A stretch of DNA of 64,000 bases from Candidatus Phosphoribacter baldrii (GCA_016704565.1 JADIZV010000001.1:992001-1056000); one strand, 5' to 3'. Numbered from the stretch's first letter, positions 28,917 through 37,597 are shown. The notes: generated by a model not told the origin, from the letters alone. Numbers and translations are program-made.

Positions 28917-29656
28917 TGGAGCGCACCCTCGCCGACGCGCGCCGCTGGGTCGCGCACGGCACCCATGTATGCCGCGATGCCATCGCCTCGCTCGACGAGG
29001 CGGCCTTCGCGCAGGCCTGCTTGCTGCCGGGCTGGACCCGCAAACACCTTGTCGCGCACCTGGCGGCCAACGGTGATGCCGTCCGCAACCTCGCAACCTG
29101 GGCTGCCACGGGGGTGCCCACTCCGATGTATTCCTCTCCTGCGCAACGCTCTTCGGACATCGAGGCGGGCAGCCAGTATGCCGGCTCGGCACTGACCGCC
29201 TGGTTCGACCGCTCGGCCCAGGGTCTCCAGGAAGCCTGGGACGGGCTCAGCGCATCGGCCTGGCAGGCGCCCGTGGTGACGGCCCAGGGGCGGACGGTCC
29301 CGGCGTCGGAGACACCGTGGATGCGGGCCCGAGAGGTGCTCGTGCACGCCGTCGACCTCGGCACGGGCGTGACCTTCGCCGACCTGCCGAGCGACTTCCT
29401 CGAGGCCCTCGGGGACGACGTCACCACCAAGCGGTGCGCTGCTCCGATGGCCGACTCGCCAGCGGTCGAGATCTGTCCGACAGACGCCACAGGCGTCCGG
29501 TGGACCCTGCCCGGATCCGACCCCAGCACCTCGATCACCGTCGCCGGACCGCTCGCTGCGTGCACGGCATACCTCGCCGGTCGTGGCGACGCGGGACTGA
29601 CCGCGAGCCGCGACGGTGAGCGCACCCCCATCCCCAGCCTGGCCGCCTGGCTTTGA
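28916..29656 (+). CDS. Mycothiol-dependent maleylpyruvate isomerase
   Basis: 246 residues of the DinB/MDMPI superfamily. LPGWTRKHLVAHLAANGDAV gives the helical bundle with metal-binding His residues, and VLVHAVDLGTG the second half. It isomerises maleylpyruvate to fumarylpyruvate using mycothiol, which actinobacteria make in place of glutathione. ATG 28916 shares one base with the preceding stop. It fills the central step between dioxygenase and hydrolase. Confidence 0.88.
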   Translation: MERTLADARRWVAHGTHVCRDAIASLDEAAFAQACLLPGWTRKHLVAHLAANGDAVRNLATWAATGVPTPMYSSPAQRSSDIEAGSQYAGSALTAWFDRSAQGLQEAWDGLSASAWQAPVVTAQGRTVPASETPWMRAREVLVHAVDLGTGVTFADLPSDFLEALGDDVTTKRCAAPMADSPAVEICPTDATGVRWTLPGSDPSTSITVAGPLAACTAYLAGRGDAGLTASRDGERTPIPSLAAWL

Positions 29657-29690
29657 CGGCGGAGCACACGGATCGACCCAGGAGGTCAGC

Positions 29691-30977
29691 ATGAGTGAGA
29701 CCACGACAACGCGTCCGGACGTCATCGTCGTCGGCGGCGGCATCGGTGGGCTGAGTGCGGCGCTCGCCCTTTCCCGCAAGGGGTTGCGGGTGCGACTGCT
29801 CGAGCGGGCCAAGGAGTTCGGCGAGGTCGGTGCGGGGCTGCAGATCGCGCCGAACTGCACCCGGATGCTCGCCGACTATGGGCTGCTCGATGAGGCGAAG
29901 ACCCTCGGGGTCGTGCCCAAGGCGATGGTCATGAAGGACGCGACCGACGGCTCCGAGCTGACCCGGCTGGACCTGGAGGACCTGGAGCGCAAATACGGCT
30001 TCCCCTACATGGTCATCCACCGCAGCGACCTGCACGGCATCTTCCTGCGGGCCTGCCAGCGGGCGGGCGTCGAGCTGCTCACCGACCAGGCCTGTGTGGG
30101 CTACGCCAACACCGCCTCCGGGGCGACGGCGACGTTCGCCGACGGGCACGTCGAGGAGGCCGAGATGGTCATCGCGGCCGACGGCATGCACTCGGTCGCG
30201 CGCCGACTGCTCGTCGACGACCAACCGGTCAACTCGTCGTATGTCGCCTACCGCGGCGCCGTGACGATCGACAAGGTGGCCGAAAACCAGGTGTCGACTG
30301 ACTCGGTCGTCGTCTACATCGGGCCGGGCTGCCACTTCGTGCAATACCCCCTGCGCGGCGGCGAGATGTTCAACCAGGTCGCGGTCTTCCAGTCGCCCAA
30401 AGCCCTTGCGGGCGAGGAGGATTGGGGCACGCCGGACGAGCTCGATGCCGCGTTCGAGGGCATGTGTGAGCCCATCCAGCTCGGGCTGCCGCTCATGTGG
30501 CGCGACCGGTGGTGGCGGATGTTCGATCGCGACCCGATCCTCAACTGGGTCCACGGCAAGATCGCACTGCTCGGCGACGCGGCCCACCCGCCGCTCCAAT
30601 ACATGGCTCAGGGCGCGATCATGGCGATCGAGGACGGCTGGGTCTTGGCCGAGCACGTCGGCGCTCAGCAAGCTCAACGCACTGCCGACGGCGGCACCGG
30701 GGTCGACTGGGATCGGGCGCTCGCGGCATACAACGCGGTGCGTCCCGAGCACTGCCGGCGGGTGCTGTCCACGGGTCGCAAGTGGGGCGAGCTGTGGCAC
30801 GTCGATGGCGTGAAGCGCCTGCAGCGCAACGTGATTCTGCGCAGTCGGGACACCTACGACTACACCTACACCGAGTGGATCTATGGGCCAACGGCGCTCA
30901 CGCCGGAGCAGGAGCCGCCGCTCTACCCGATCATCCCGCTGGCCTCGGTCACGCTGCCCGAGGGCGCCGACGCCTAG
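29691..30977 (+). CDS. 3-Hydroxybenzoate 6-monooxygenase (FAD-dependent)
   Basis: 428 residues. The FAD motif is VVGGGIGGLSAALAL, the DG motif is VIAADGMHSVARR and the second FAD motif is LLGDAAHPPLQYMAQG, where a salicylate/3-hydroxybenzoate-type fit is seen. With the downstream genes it makes gentisate from 3-hydroxybenzoate using NADH and O2; a salicylate 5-hydroxylase role is the alternative. A strong AGGAGG lies 7 bases before ATG 29691. It ends the operon. Confidence 0.88.
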   Translation: MSETTTTRPDVIVVGGGIGGLSAALALSRKGLRVRLLERAKEFGEVGAGLQIAPNCTRMLADYGLLDEAKTLGVVPKAMVMKDATDGSELTRLDLEDLERKYGFPYMVIHRSDLHGIFLRACQRAGVELLTDQACVGYANTASGATATFADGHVEEAEMVIAADGMHSVARRLLVDDQPVNSSYVAYRGAVTIDKVAENQVSTDSVVVYIGPGCHFVQYPLRGGEMFNQVAVFQSPKALAGEEDWGTPDELDAAFEGMCEPIQLGLPLMWRDRWWRMFDRDPILNWVHGKIALLGDAAHPPLQYMAQGAIMAIEDGWVLAEHVGAQQAQRTADGGTGVDWDRALAAYNAVRPEHCRRVLSTGRKWGELWHVDGVKRLQRNVILRSRDTYDYTYTEWIYGPTALTPEQEPPLYPIIPLASVTLPEGADA

Positions 30978-30999
30978 CGGTCGCGGGGCTCCCGGAGGC

Positions 31000-31317
31000 T
31001 CAGCCGAAGAGCGACAGCTTGTTGAAGTGCTCGGCCAGCAGGTAGTAGACCGTCACGCGGTTCTTGCGGTTGACGCCCTTGAGCTTGGTGCCGACAGCCG
31101 CGATCGCCGCGTCGAGGGTCGCGTCGTCGTCGGTGAGGGCGAGCTTCTTCTTGAGGAATCCGTTGCGGACCCGGTCCAACTCGGCCTGGTCCGAATAGGA
31201 GACCAGCGAAGAGTCGGTCTTCTGCAAGGCGATCCCGCAGTGGCGGACGATGCCCGCGATGACCTTGTCGTCGGCGTTCGGTGCGTACTTCTTGACGTCA
31301 CTGGCCCAGTCAGCCAT
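31000..31317 (-). CDS. DUF2853 family protein
   Basis: 105 residues. DWASDVKKYAPNADDKVIAG, IVRHCGIALQKTDSSLVSYS and a tail with KNRVTVYYLLAEHF match the DUF2853 family. The start at 31317 has GGAGGGAG just upstream; a longer frame to 31365 is not supported. The function is unknown. It is convergent with the hydroxylase. Confidence 0.82.
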   Translation of the reverse strand: MADWASDVKKYAPNADDKVIAGIVRHCGIALQKTDSSLVSYSDQAELDRVRNGFLKKKLALTDDDATLDAAIAAVGTKLKGVNRKNRVTVYYLLAEHFNKLSLFG

Positions 31318-31490
31318 TGGCCGCTCCCTCCAAGGGTGGTCGACGCCCCGTGGCGTCGGCTCCACCTCGCACGGTAGCCCTTCGGGATGTCCGGTGGCGC
31401 GCTAGCGTCGGTCGGGCGCGACGGAGGTGGGGCGGCATACGGATGGCAGGGTCCGGTCCGACCGAGCCGCCGACCGACTCAGCGGCCGAC

Positions 31491-31736
31491 TCAGCGGCCG
31501 ACGACCCGCGGGTGGTCGCGCCAGGCGGGCATGGTCGCTAAGTAGTGGAGGGTCGCGCGCTCCAGCGCCTCGCGGGAGGCGCCCGGGTCGCGGCGGGCCT
31601 GCCAACCCACCATTCGCTCGAACCGGATGTCAAAGTCCTGCAACGCGCCGGTTTCGTCGACGCAGTGCTGGCAGTAGCGCCCCGACTCGATGGGCATTCC
31701 GCAGCTCTCGCAGGTTGTCGCGTCGGCAGATGTCAT
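31491..31736 (-). CDS. Small zinc-ribbon protein (zf-ribbon_2 type)
   Basis: 81 residues. CESCGMPIESGRYCQHC gives a CxxC...CxxC zinc ribbon at the N-terminus, followed by FERMVGWQARR and a helical tail. This small family often sits beside MarR or AraC regulators. Its ATG overlaps the stop of the MarR gene by 4 bases (ATGA), so they are translationally coupled. Confidence 0.8.
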   Translation of the reverse strand: MTSADATTCESCGMPIESGRYCQHCVDETGALQDFDIRFERMVGWQARRDPGASREALERATLHYLATMPAWRDHPRVVGR

Positions 31737-32197
31737 GAATCTCGTTCCTTCCCTTGGGTCTTCGGAATGCCGCCGGAAGCGGCGACCAGCGCGGCCAAGC
31801 CCTGGACGAGGCCCGTCCGTTGGGACGTCGTCAAGCTGTGCAAGGCCGTGGAGACGAGGCCCGGATCCAGGACCCGGGCATCGCGCTCGAGGCGATCGCG
31901 CCCGCTCTCTGTCAGCCAGACCAGGCTCCGACGGCGGTCGTCGGGATCGTTCTCCCGCTCGACGTAGCCGTGCCCTTCGAGTTGGCTGACGATGTCGCTG
32001 ACGACCGACTGGGCGCGGTCCAGGTGGACGGCGGCCTCGCCGACGGTCAGCGGCCCGGACTGGGCCAGGTGCAGAAGCACCGCTCGCGAGGCCCCGGTCA
32101 ACTGGTCTCGTTTGCCGTCGCGCCGGTGGAAGGCGAGGTATGCCGCGGGGAACAGTTCGCAGAACCGCTCCACGTCGGCGTCCGGCTCGGTGACCAT
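31733..32197 (-). CDS. MarR-family regulator
   Basis: 154 residues with a central winged helix (LTGASRAVLLHLAQSGPLTV, EAAVHLDRAQSVVSDIVSQL, the wing VERENDPDDRRRSLVWLT). MarR regulators respond to phenolics or oxidants, and the Asp-Arg wing is intact. It lies upstream of the zinc-ribbon gene. The target is not apparent, but the neighbouring aromatic operon is a reasonable guess. Confidence 0.87.
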   Translation of the reverse strand: MVTEPDADVERFCELFPAAYLAFHRRDGKRDQLTGASRAVLLHLAQSGPLTVGEAAVHLDRAQSVVSDIVSQLEGHGYVERENDPDDRRRSLVWLTESGRDRLERDARVLDPGLVSTALHSLTTSQRTGLVQGLAALVAASGGIPKTQGKERDS

Positions 32198-32254
32198 GCG
32201 CCCACTCTGGGGGCGAGGCGATCCATCGTCAATCCCGATGGAATTGGTGGGCGG

Positions 32255-33175
32255 CTAGATGTCGAACCAGGCGACCGCGGGTTCGACGAGGCTGCCGAGC
32301 CAGACCCGGCCGTGATGCTCGCGGACGCCGGTTGCCATGTGGAAGTGGGTGGCGTCGAACGCATGGTCGTGGACGACCTGGCCGTCGTCGTCGAAGGCCA
32401 TGACGCGCGCGGTCCGTTTCGGCTTGGGTTGAGCCCACGGCGGCAGCTTCATCGCCCCGCGTCGCAGCGCCATCGGGCCCGCCTTGATCCGTTCGACGAC
32501 CGGATCCATGGGCGAGGCGATAGCGACCCAGATGAGTCCGTCGGTGCCTCGTGACATGTTGTCCGGATAGCCTGGCAGGTCTTCGGCGAGGTAGTCGTGG
32601 GTGCCCGCGTGCCGACCGGTCAGCCAATGGCGAACGACCGTGCGTGCGCCGGTCTCGGCCACGGCCACGTAGGACTCGTCCGCGGACAGGGCCACCCCGT
32701 TGGCGAATTCGAGCCCGGTGAGCAGGGTTTCGACCGACCCATCGGTATGCCGCACCAGCAGCCGCCCGGTCCGGGTCGCCTCGATGATATCGAACTTCCA
32801 CTCGTGCACGGTGTAGTGCGCAGAGGTGTCGGTGAAGAAGATCCGGCCGTCGCCGGCCACTGCTGCGTTGTTGCAGAAGCGCATTGGCTTGCCGTCCACG
32901 TGGGAGGTGAGCACCTCGACTGCGCCCGCGCTCGGATCCAGCGCGAGAAGTCCGCGGTCGGCGTCGCAGATCAGGATGCGTCCGTCGCCGAGCAACTCCA
33001 GACCCAGCGGTCGTCCTCCGGTGGTCGCCACCCGCTCGACGAGGTGACCGTCGGGGGTCAACCGGAACACCGAGCCGTCCTCGGTCGCGGTCCACACGTG
33101 ACCCTTGGGCCCGATGAGCACGTCCTCCGCGCCGTTGCCGGGGACCCGCACGACCGTGAGCCGCTCAGTGGCCAT
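32255..33175 (-). CDS. SMP-30/gluconolactonase-like beta-propeller
   Basis: 306 residues with repeating propeller units such as GPKGHVWTATEDGSVFRL and GDGRILICDADRGLLAL, and the calcium-site region RFCNNAAVAGDGRIFFTDTS. It matches strictosidine-synthase / gluconolactonase-like proteins that hydrolyse sugar lactones or act on alkaloid-type substrates. The ATG follows a promoter gap of 110 bases. The substrate is unknown. Confidence 0.85.
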   Translation of the reverse strand: MATERLTVVRVPGNGAEDVLIGPKGHVWTATEDGSVFRLTPDGHLVERVATTGGRPLGLELLGDGRILICDADRGLLALDPSAGAVEVLTSHVDGKPMRFCNNAAVAGDGRIFFTDTSAHYTVHEWKFDIIEATRTGRLLVRHTDGSVETLLTGLEFANGVALSADESYVAVAETGARTVVRHWLTGRHAGTHDYLAEDLPGYPDNMSRGTDGLIWVAIASPMDPVVERIKAGPMALRRGAMKLPPWAQPKPKRTARVMAFDDDGQVVHDHAFDATHFHMATGVREHHGRVWLGSLVEPAVAWFDI

Positions 33176-33285
33176 GACACCGAGCCTAGCCCGGGGTCCG
33201 ACCCGGAGACAGGGGGCGCGGGGCGTTGGGTGTGGGGTGCGGCGGTTCTGGGTGCTGGGTCAAGGCCGCGGCTCGGCTGCCGATC

Positions 33286-33915
33286 CTATTCGGCGTGGCC
33301 GACCGGGCGCCGCAGGACGACCCAGGTGAAGGGCTGGACGCCTCCCGAGGGAGTGTGGTGCTCCTCGCGCAGCTCAGTCACCACATCGCAGCCGGGGGCC
33401 GCCTGCTCGGCCAAGGTGGGACCGTCATAGCGGGCCACCTCCAGGCCGGAGCAGTGTGTCGGGCCATCCGTGGCGAACGCCCCGACCATCGCCAGCCCGC
33501 CGGGCTCTAGAGCCTCACTCAGCACCGACCGATAACGCTCTGTCTCAACGGGATCGGTGAGGAAGTGGAACACCGCGCGGTCGTGCCACACGGCATACCG
33601 GCGGGTGGGGACCCAGCTGAGCAGGTCGGTGACGATCCACGTGACGGAGTCGGCACGCGACCGGAGCCGATCGCGCGCGAGGTCCAGGCCGTGGGCGGAC
33701 ACATCGAGCACGGTGAGGTCGGTGTGGCCCCGGACAAGGAGCGCGTCGACGAGGGTGGAGGCCCCGCCGCCGACGTCGATGAGGCCGACCGCGGGCGAAA
33801 TGGCCGCCTCCTCAAGGAGCCTGAGCGAGGTGGTCGGGGACGGCTGGTACCAGCTGCGAGTGGTGTCGCCGTTGGCATAGGCGTTGTCCCAGTGCGTTGC
33901 TCGCTCCGTCGTCAT
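33286..33915 (-). CDS. Class I SAM-dependent methyltransferase
   Basis: 209 residues. The SAM-binding motif I is LIDVGGGASTLVDALL (around residue 45) and the acidic motif II is VLDVSAHGLDLARDR. NAYANGDTTRSWYQ at the N-terminus resembles TehB-like or thiol/small-molecule methyltransferases. The substrate is not evident. It is divergent from the secreted protein gene at 34100. Confidence 0.85.
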   Translation of the reverse strand: MTTERATHWDNAYANGDTTRSWYQPSPTTSLRLLEEAAISPAVGLIDVGGGASTLVDALLVRGHTDLTVLDVSAHGLDLARDRLRSRADSVTWIVTDLLSWVPTRRYAVWHDRAVFHFLTDPVETERYRSVLSEALEPGGLAMVGAFATDGPTHCSGLEVARYDGPTLAEQAAPGCDVVTELREEHHTPSGGVQPFTWVVLRRPVGHAE

Positions 33916-34099
33916 GGCCGGATGATACCCCGGTGGGTATGCCGTTAGCCCGCGCCGTCGCGGTGTGGCACCGGCCTGGAGGGCGTGAAAGGTCGTAGGG
34001 ACGGCCTATGTGGTTGACAGGTTCGGCATAGGGACGGGGGCGAGTCTTCTCATCAGCGGAGGTCACCCAGAGACCTCGACCCGACAAGGAGAAGCAGCC

Positions 34100-34849
34100 A
34101 TGAACGTCAAGAAGATCAGCCTCGCCGCAGCGTCCGTCGCCGCTGTCGCCGCACTCGCGGTCGGTGGGTCGGCCATCGCCAACGCCGCCGACAACCCGGC
34201 GCCGACGACGAGCACCACCCAAGGCAGCGCGGACACGGCCCCGCAGGGCCAGCAGGGCCAGCAGGGTCGCGGCCAGGGCAAGGGGCAGCGCGCCCAAGGC
34301 GCGACCGGTCAGCAGGCCTCGCCCGACACCCCGGTGACGGGTGACGAGGCCACGAAGGTGTCCGCGGCCGTCACGGCCAAGGACTCGACCGTCACGGTGA
34401 CCGAGGTTCGCAAGGACCCCGACGGCTCCTACGACGTGCTCGGCACCAAGGCCGGCGCCCCGGTCATGTTCGACGTGAGCGCCGACCTCGCCACGATCAC
34501 CGAGAACGTCGGCGGGCCCGGCGGCGGTCACGGTGGCAAGGGCGGCCCTGGCGGCGCCTCCCAGGACACTCCGGTGACGGGTGACGAGGCCACGAAGGTC
34601 TCCGCGGCCGTCACGGCCAAGGACTCGACCGTCACGGTGACCGAGGTTCGCAAGGACCCCGACGGCTCCTATGACGTGCTCGGCACCAAGGCCGGCGCCC
34701 CGGTCATGTTCGACGTGAGCGCCGACCTGGCGACCGTCACCGCGAACGCCGGCCCGCAGGGTGGTCCCCAAGGTGGTCCGCAGGGCGCCGGGCATGCCGC
34801 CCCGGGCTCGACCCAGCAGTCGGCCCCGTCAGCGACCGCGTCCAGCTGA
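34100..34849 (+). CDS. Secreted protein with two near-identical 80-residue modules
   Basis: 249 residues beginning with a signal peptide (MNVKKISLAAASVAAVAALA, then a predicted cleavage after ANA). A Gln/Gly-rich linker separates two copies of DTPVTGDEATKVSAAVT and the following beta-rich sequence (VTEVRKDPDGSYDVLGTK). The spacing suggests PepSY-like or other small extracellular domains, but I do not recognise the family. AGGAG lies 8 bases upstream. The duplication is recent at DNA level. Confidence 0.8.
   Translation: MNVKKISLAAASVAAVAALAVGGSAIANAADNPAPTTSTTQGSADTAPQGQQGQQGRGQGKGQRAQGATGQQASPDTPVTGDEATKVSAAVTAKDSTVTVTEVRKDPDGSYDVLGTKAGAPVMFDVSADLATITENVGGPGGGHGGKGGPGGASQDTPVTGDEATKVSAAVTAKDSTVTVTEVRKDPDGSYDVLGTKAGAPVMFDVSADLATVTANAGPQGGPQGGPQGAGHAAPGSTQQSAPSATASS
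34331..34489 (+). repeat. Direct repeat, copy 1 (copy 2 at 34571-34729)
   Basis: About 159 bases recur 240 bases downstream with only two differences seen by eye (GTG/GTC and TAC/TAT). It encodes the duplicated module of the secreted protein. Divergence rises sharply outside this core. Confidence 0.9.
34571..34729 (+). repeat. Direct repeat, copy 2 of the secreted-protein module
   Basis: Second copy of the 159-base module at 34331-34489. Synonymous sites are conserved, which points to recent duplication or ongoing gene conversion rather than selection on protein alone. Confidence 0.9.
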
Positions 34850-34888
34850 CCTCACGCCCATTGCCGAACTGGCCCCGCACGACCAACT

Positions 34889-34946
34889 TGGCACTTGAAC
34901 CGTTCTCGTGGCAGTTGTTTCTGCCACGAGAACGGTTTAAGTGCCA
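34889..34946. repeat. Long near-perfect hairpin (26-bp stem, 6-base loop)
   Basis: TGGCACTTGAACCGTTCTCG through 34914 pairs with 34921-34946 (CTGCCACGAGAACGG onward) around TTGTTT. Only one position differs and it would be a G-U pair in RNA. There is no U-tract after it. It lies 40 bases past the secreted protein's stop and could be a terminator, an RNA-processing site or a palindromic extragenic repeat. Confidence 0.85.
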
Positions 34947-34989
34947 CCGGAGATTCGCTGCCCTTGCGTAGCGGCATACCGAACGCGCC

Positions 34990-35025
34990 AAGGCCCGTGA
35001 CCTCACTCCCGAGGTCACGGGCCTT
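34990..35025. terminator. Bidirectional intrinsic-type terminator
   Basis: AAGGCCCGTGACCTC (34990-35004) and GAGGTCACGGGCCTT (35011-35025) form a perfect 15-bp stem with the loop ACTCCC. It lies between the secreted protein gene (plus strand) and the MazF gene (minus strand). Confidence 0.8.
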
Positions 35026-35040
35026 CGCGCTGCGTCCGAC

Positions 35041-35361
35041 CTAGCAGTCCACCGCCACCGCGAGCGCCGCACAGATCTCGCTCATTCGGCCGTCCGAGAC
35101 TCGGCCCAGCCGGGTGAGTAGGACGCCCACGGACACGGACTCCACGGAGTCCAGGTTGGTCACACACGCCTTCGGCACCGGGTCGGTGCGAGGGTGCAGT
35201 TCGACCTCGCTGGGGAGGCCCCGGTGAGTGGTGGTGCACGGCGCCACAAGTGCTCGGCGCCGCCCGACGATCGCGGTGTTCCGGGACAGCACGACGACCG
35301 GCCGCCGACCCACGTCCGGGGGCTCGCACCACCAGACGTCGCCTCTCTCCGGCAGACTCAT
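35041..35361 (-). CDS. MazF/PemK-family toxin
   Basis: 106 residues with the SH3-like MazF fold: RGDVWWCEPPDVGRRPVVVLS at the N-terminus, VAPCTTTHRGLPSEV in the centre and the TNLDSVESV region. These toxins are sequence-specific mRNA interferases. ATG 35361 overlaps the antitoxin stop by 4 bases, the usual antitoxin-first order. Confidence 0.86.
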   Translation of the reverse strand: MSLPERGDVWWCEPPDVGRRPVVVLSRNTAIVGRRRALVAPCTTTHRGLPSEVELHPRTDPVPKACVTNLDSVESVSVGVLLTRLGRVSDGRMSEICAALAVAVDC

Positions 35362-35597
35362 GAGGCAGCCGCGGCCGCGCCGAACGACTCAAGGTCGCCC
35401 CACTCGTCGGGCTCATCGAAGGGGTGGGCAGCATATGCGCGAAGGTATGCCGCGTCGATGTCCGCTCGCCGTCGTGCCGCCAGGAACGCTCGGAATGCCT
35501 GCTCTAGGAGGCTGGCATCGGTCGAGCCTGGCGCGACGGCACGAACTTGCTCAAGCAGTGTCGCGTCGACAGTCGTGCTCACCCGTGTCTTGGCCAT
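35358..35597 (-). CDS. Antitoxin of the MazF pair
   Basis: 79 residues. An N-terminal ribbon-helix-helix-like strand (KTRVSTTVDATLLEQVRAV) gives DNA binding, and the C-terminal half (YAAHPFDEPDEWGDLESF) is acidic, as expected for the toxin-wrapping part. ATG 35597 (MAKTRV) is chosen over an upstream Met lacking a ribosome binding site. The pair is likely autoregulated. Confidence 0.78.
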   Translation of the reverse strand: MAKTRVSTTVDATLLEQVRAVAPGSTDASLLEQAFRAFLAARRRADIDAAYLRAYAAHPFDEPDEWGDLESFGAAAAAS

Positions 35598-35683
35598 GCC
35601 ACGATTCTGCCACAATCATGGCATCCTCGGGCGGCAAAAGGGTCACTAGGGTGGGCGGCGCCGGACGTCCGCGAGGAGGAACC

Positions 35684-36166
35684 ATGGCGCACACGCTGGT
35701 TGTCATCAGGCACGCGAAGTCCGACTGGGATGTCGACGCCGCCGACCGCGACCGTCCCCTGGCCAAGCGGGGCCGCCGCCAGGCGCCGTATGCCGGGCGC
35801 TGGATCGCCGAGCACGGCATCGTCCTGGACCTCGCTGTCGTGTCACCCGCAGCCAGAGCCCGCCAGACCTGGGCCCTCGTCGCCGCCGAGCTCGACGTGC
35901 CGCCGCCCACGCAGGTGGAGGAGGCGGCATACACGTTCGACGGCGACGACCTCTTCGCGGTGGTGGGCGGGCTGCCGGAGTCGGCGCGCGTGGTCGCCCT
36001 TGTGGGGCACAATCCGGCGGTGGAGGATTTCGTGCAGACGGTGACCGGCCGGTATGCCGCCCTCCCAACCTCCGCTATCGCGGTCGTGGACGTGCCGGAA
36101 TGGGGAAGCGTGGGGCCCGGGACGGGGCGGCTGGTGGCCAACCTGCGACCGGCCGACGAGGCGTAG
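35684..36166 (+). CDS. SixA-like phosphohistidine phosphatase
   Basis: 160 residues of the histidine phosphatase superfamily. The catalytic RHA motif is VIRHAKSDW (residues 7-15) and the second His is VGHNPAVEDF around residue 105. SixA acts on phosphohistidine in signalling proteins; in actinobacteria the target is unclear. GAGGAGGA lies 7 bases before ATG 35684. It is divergent from the toxin-antitoxin pair. Confidence 0.86.
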   Translation: MAHTLVVIRHAKSDWDVDAADRDRPLAKRGRRQAPYAGRWIAEHGIVLDLAVVSPAARARQTWALVAAELDVPPPTQVEEAAYTFDGDDLFAVVGGLPESARVVALVGHNPAVEDFVQTVTGRYAALPTSAIAVVDVPEWGSVGPGTGRLVANLRPADEA

Positions 36167-36209
36167 CCGATCACCGGCCGAGCCGGGTGCCGAGTATTGA
36201 GGCGAGGGG

Positions 36210-37061
36210 CTAGTCGGTCGCGCGGAAGGCGTTGGTGGCGAGGAACTCGCCGTCGGCCGTGCAGGCGAGGACCTGGATGTCCCAACGGCGCAAGGCCAGA
36301 TCTAGCGTGGGGCGCCCGCCAGCGAGGATCGCTGTCGCGAGCACGTCAGCGGTGATGATGTCCGGGGCCGCGACGGTGACCTGGTGAAAGACGCTGAGGC
36401 GTTGATCACTGTGGGTGGTCAACGCCTCAGCCTCTGGCTCCCCCTGCCGGCCGCCGCCCGGCCAGCGCCCGACAACAGCGGGAGCAGCGGGCGCCAACTC
36501 GCGGCCGGTCGTCCGCCACACGTGCTCGCCGCGCTCGGCGACTCCGCTGGTGGCAACCGCGGGATGCCTTGAGCTGCACGTGAATTGCGAGAGCAAGACC
36601 TGACGGTCGGCTGGGTCGACGATGCCGACCACCCACGGGCGGCCGTCCGCCTGAACGCCGTCGGTGAGCACGTCACCGCCGGCATTGAGACACCACGCGG
36701 TCGCGCCGTGCCAGCGCAGCGCCTCGCCCGACTCCTGGATCGCTTGGGCCTTGATGACCCCGGCCAGGTCGATCGACCCGTCCGGGCGGTGGGGGGTGAA
36801 CGCCCCCTCGGTGTCCATCCGCCACCGCTCGGCCAGTGCGAACGCGTCACGGAACTTCACCGAGGCATCGGCCACGGTCAGCTCGCCGCGCGCGACGGCT
36901 CTGGCCTCCGAGTCGTCGCGATAGAGGCTGAACCGGCGGTTGAGCGCGGCGAAGACCGCCTCGACCGAGTCGATCGCCCCGTCGGGAGCAGCGCCGGCGA
37001 ACACCAGGCTCACCGTGGTGCCCATGGTGTCGAACACGTGGCGCTGACCCCGAGGGCTCAT
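36210..37061 (-). CDS. apbE: FAD:protein FMN transferase (ApbE family)
   Basis: 283 residues. ApbE covalently attaches FMN to Ser/Thr of flavoproteins, using FAD. Motifs are DTMGTTVSLVFAG at the N-terminus, LAGVIKAQAIQESG, LNAGGDVLTDG and the C-terminal DIITADVLATAILAGG metal site. An unusual insert of about 40 residues (GRWPGGGRQGEPEAEALTTH) sits before the last segment. Only 3 bases separate it from the FMN-binding protein gene, its likely substrate. Confidence 0.88.
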   Translation of the reverse strand: MSPRGQRHVFDTMGTTVSLVFAGAAPDGAIDSVEAVFAALNRRFSLYRDDSEARAVARGELTVADASVKFRDAFALAERWRMDTEGAFTPHRPDGSIDLAGVIKAQAIQESGEALRWHGATAWCLNAGGDVLTDGVQADGRPWVVGIVDPADRQVLLSQFTCSSRHPAVATSGVAERGEHVWRTTGRELAPAAPAVVGRWPGGGRQGEPEAEALTTHSDQRLSVFHQVTVAAPDIITADVLATAILAGGRPTLDLALRRWDIQVLACTADGEFLATNAFRATD

Positions 37062-37064
37062 CGG

Positions 37065-37517
37065 TCAGGCCGCCTTGTCGAGGGCGGACTGCAGCGACGA
37101 GAGGTATTTGTTGGAAGTGTAGGTCGCCCCGCTCACCGTCGACACGTCGGCCGAGTTGGCGGCGAGCACCGCGGCCTTGAGCGTCGGGATCGCCCGCGCC
37201 TCGATCTGGGCGCTGTGGTTGTCGCGGACGGTCGTCGCGTATGTGACGTTGCTGATCTTCCCGTTGGCGAGGGTCACGGTCACGGTGATCGTGCCGAATC
37301 GGTCGGATTGCGTTGTCCCCGTGTAGGTTCCGGTGGCGCCGCTGGTCCCGCTCGAAGTGGTCCCCGCGTTGCTGCCAGCGGCCACGGTCGTGCCCGTGCC
37401 GGTTCCCGCGCTGGTGGTGGTCGGGATGGTCTTGCCGTTGGCGGTGCCGACGTTCCACCCGACCAGGAGGATCCCGGCCGAGGCCAGGGCGGCGGCTGCC
37501 TTGCTTCGGGTGCTCAT
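37065..37517 (-). CDS. Secreted/anchored FMN-binding domain protein
   Basis: 150 residues. An N-terminal hydrophobic helix (ALASAGILLVGWNVG) suggests a signal anchor, followed by a Thr/Ser/Gly-rich linker and an FMN_bind domain. The covalent flavinylation motif SGAT is in VSTVSGATYTS near residue 130. Its partner ApbE is encoded 3 bases downstream in the same operon. The protein likely carries electrons outside the membrane. Confidence 0.83.
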   Translation of the reverse strand: MSTRSKAAAALASAGILLVGWNVGTANGKTIPTTTSAGTGTGTTVAAGSNAGTTSSGTSGATGTYTGTTQSDRFGTITVTVTLANGKISNVTYATTVRDNHSAQIEARAIPTLKAAVLAANSADVSTVSGATYTSNKYLSSLQSALDKAA

Positions 37518-37597
37518 CGTTCGTCCGTGCCTTCCAAGGATGTGGCGGTATGCCGTGTGCTCACCGACACTCGTCGGCGTCACCACTGACCCTGGTC

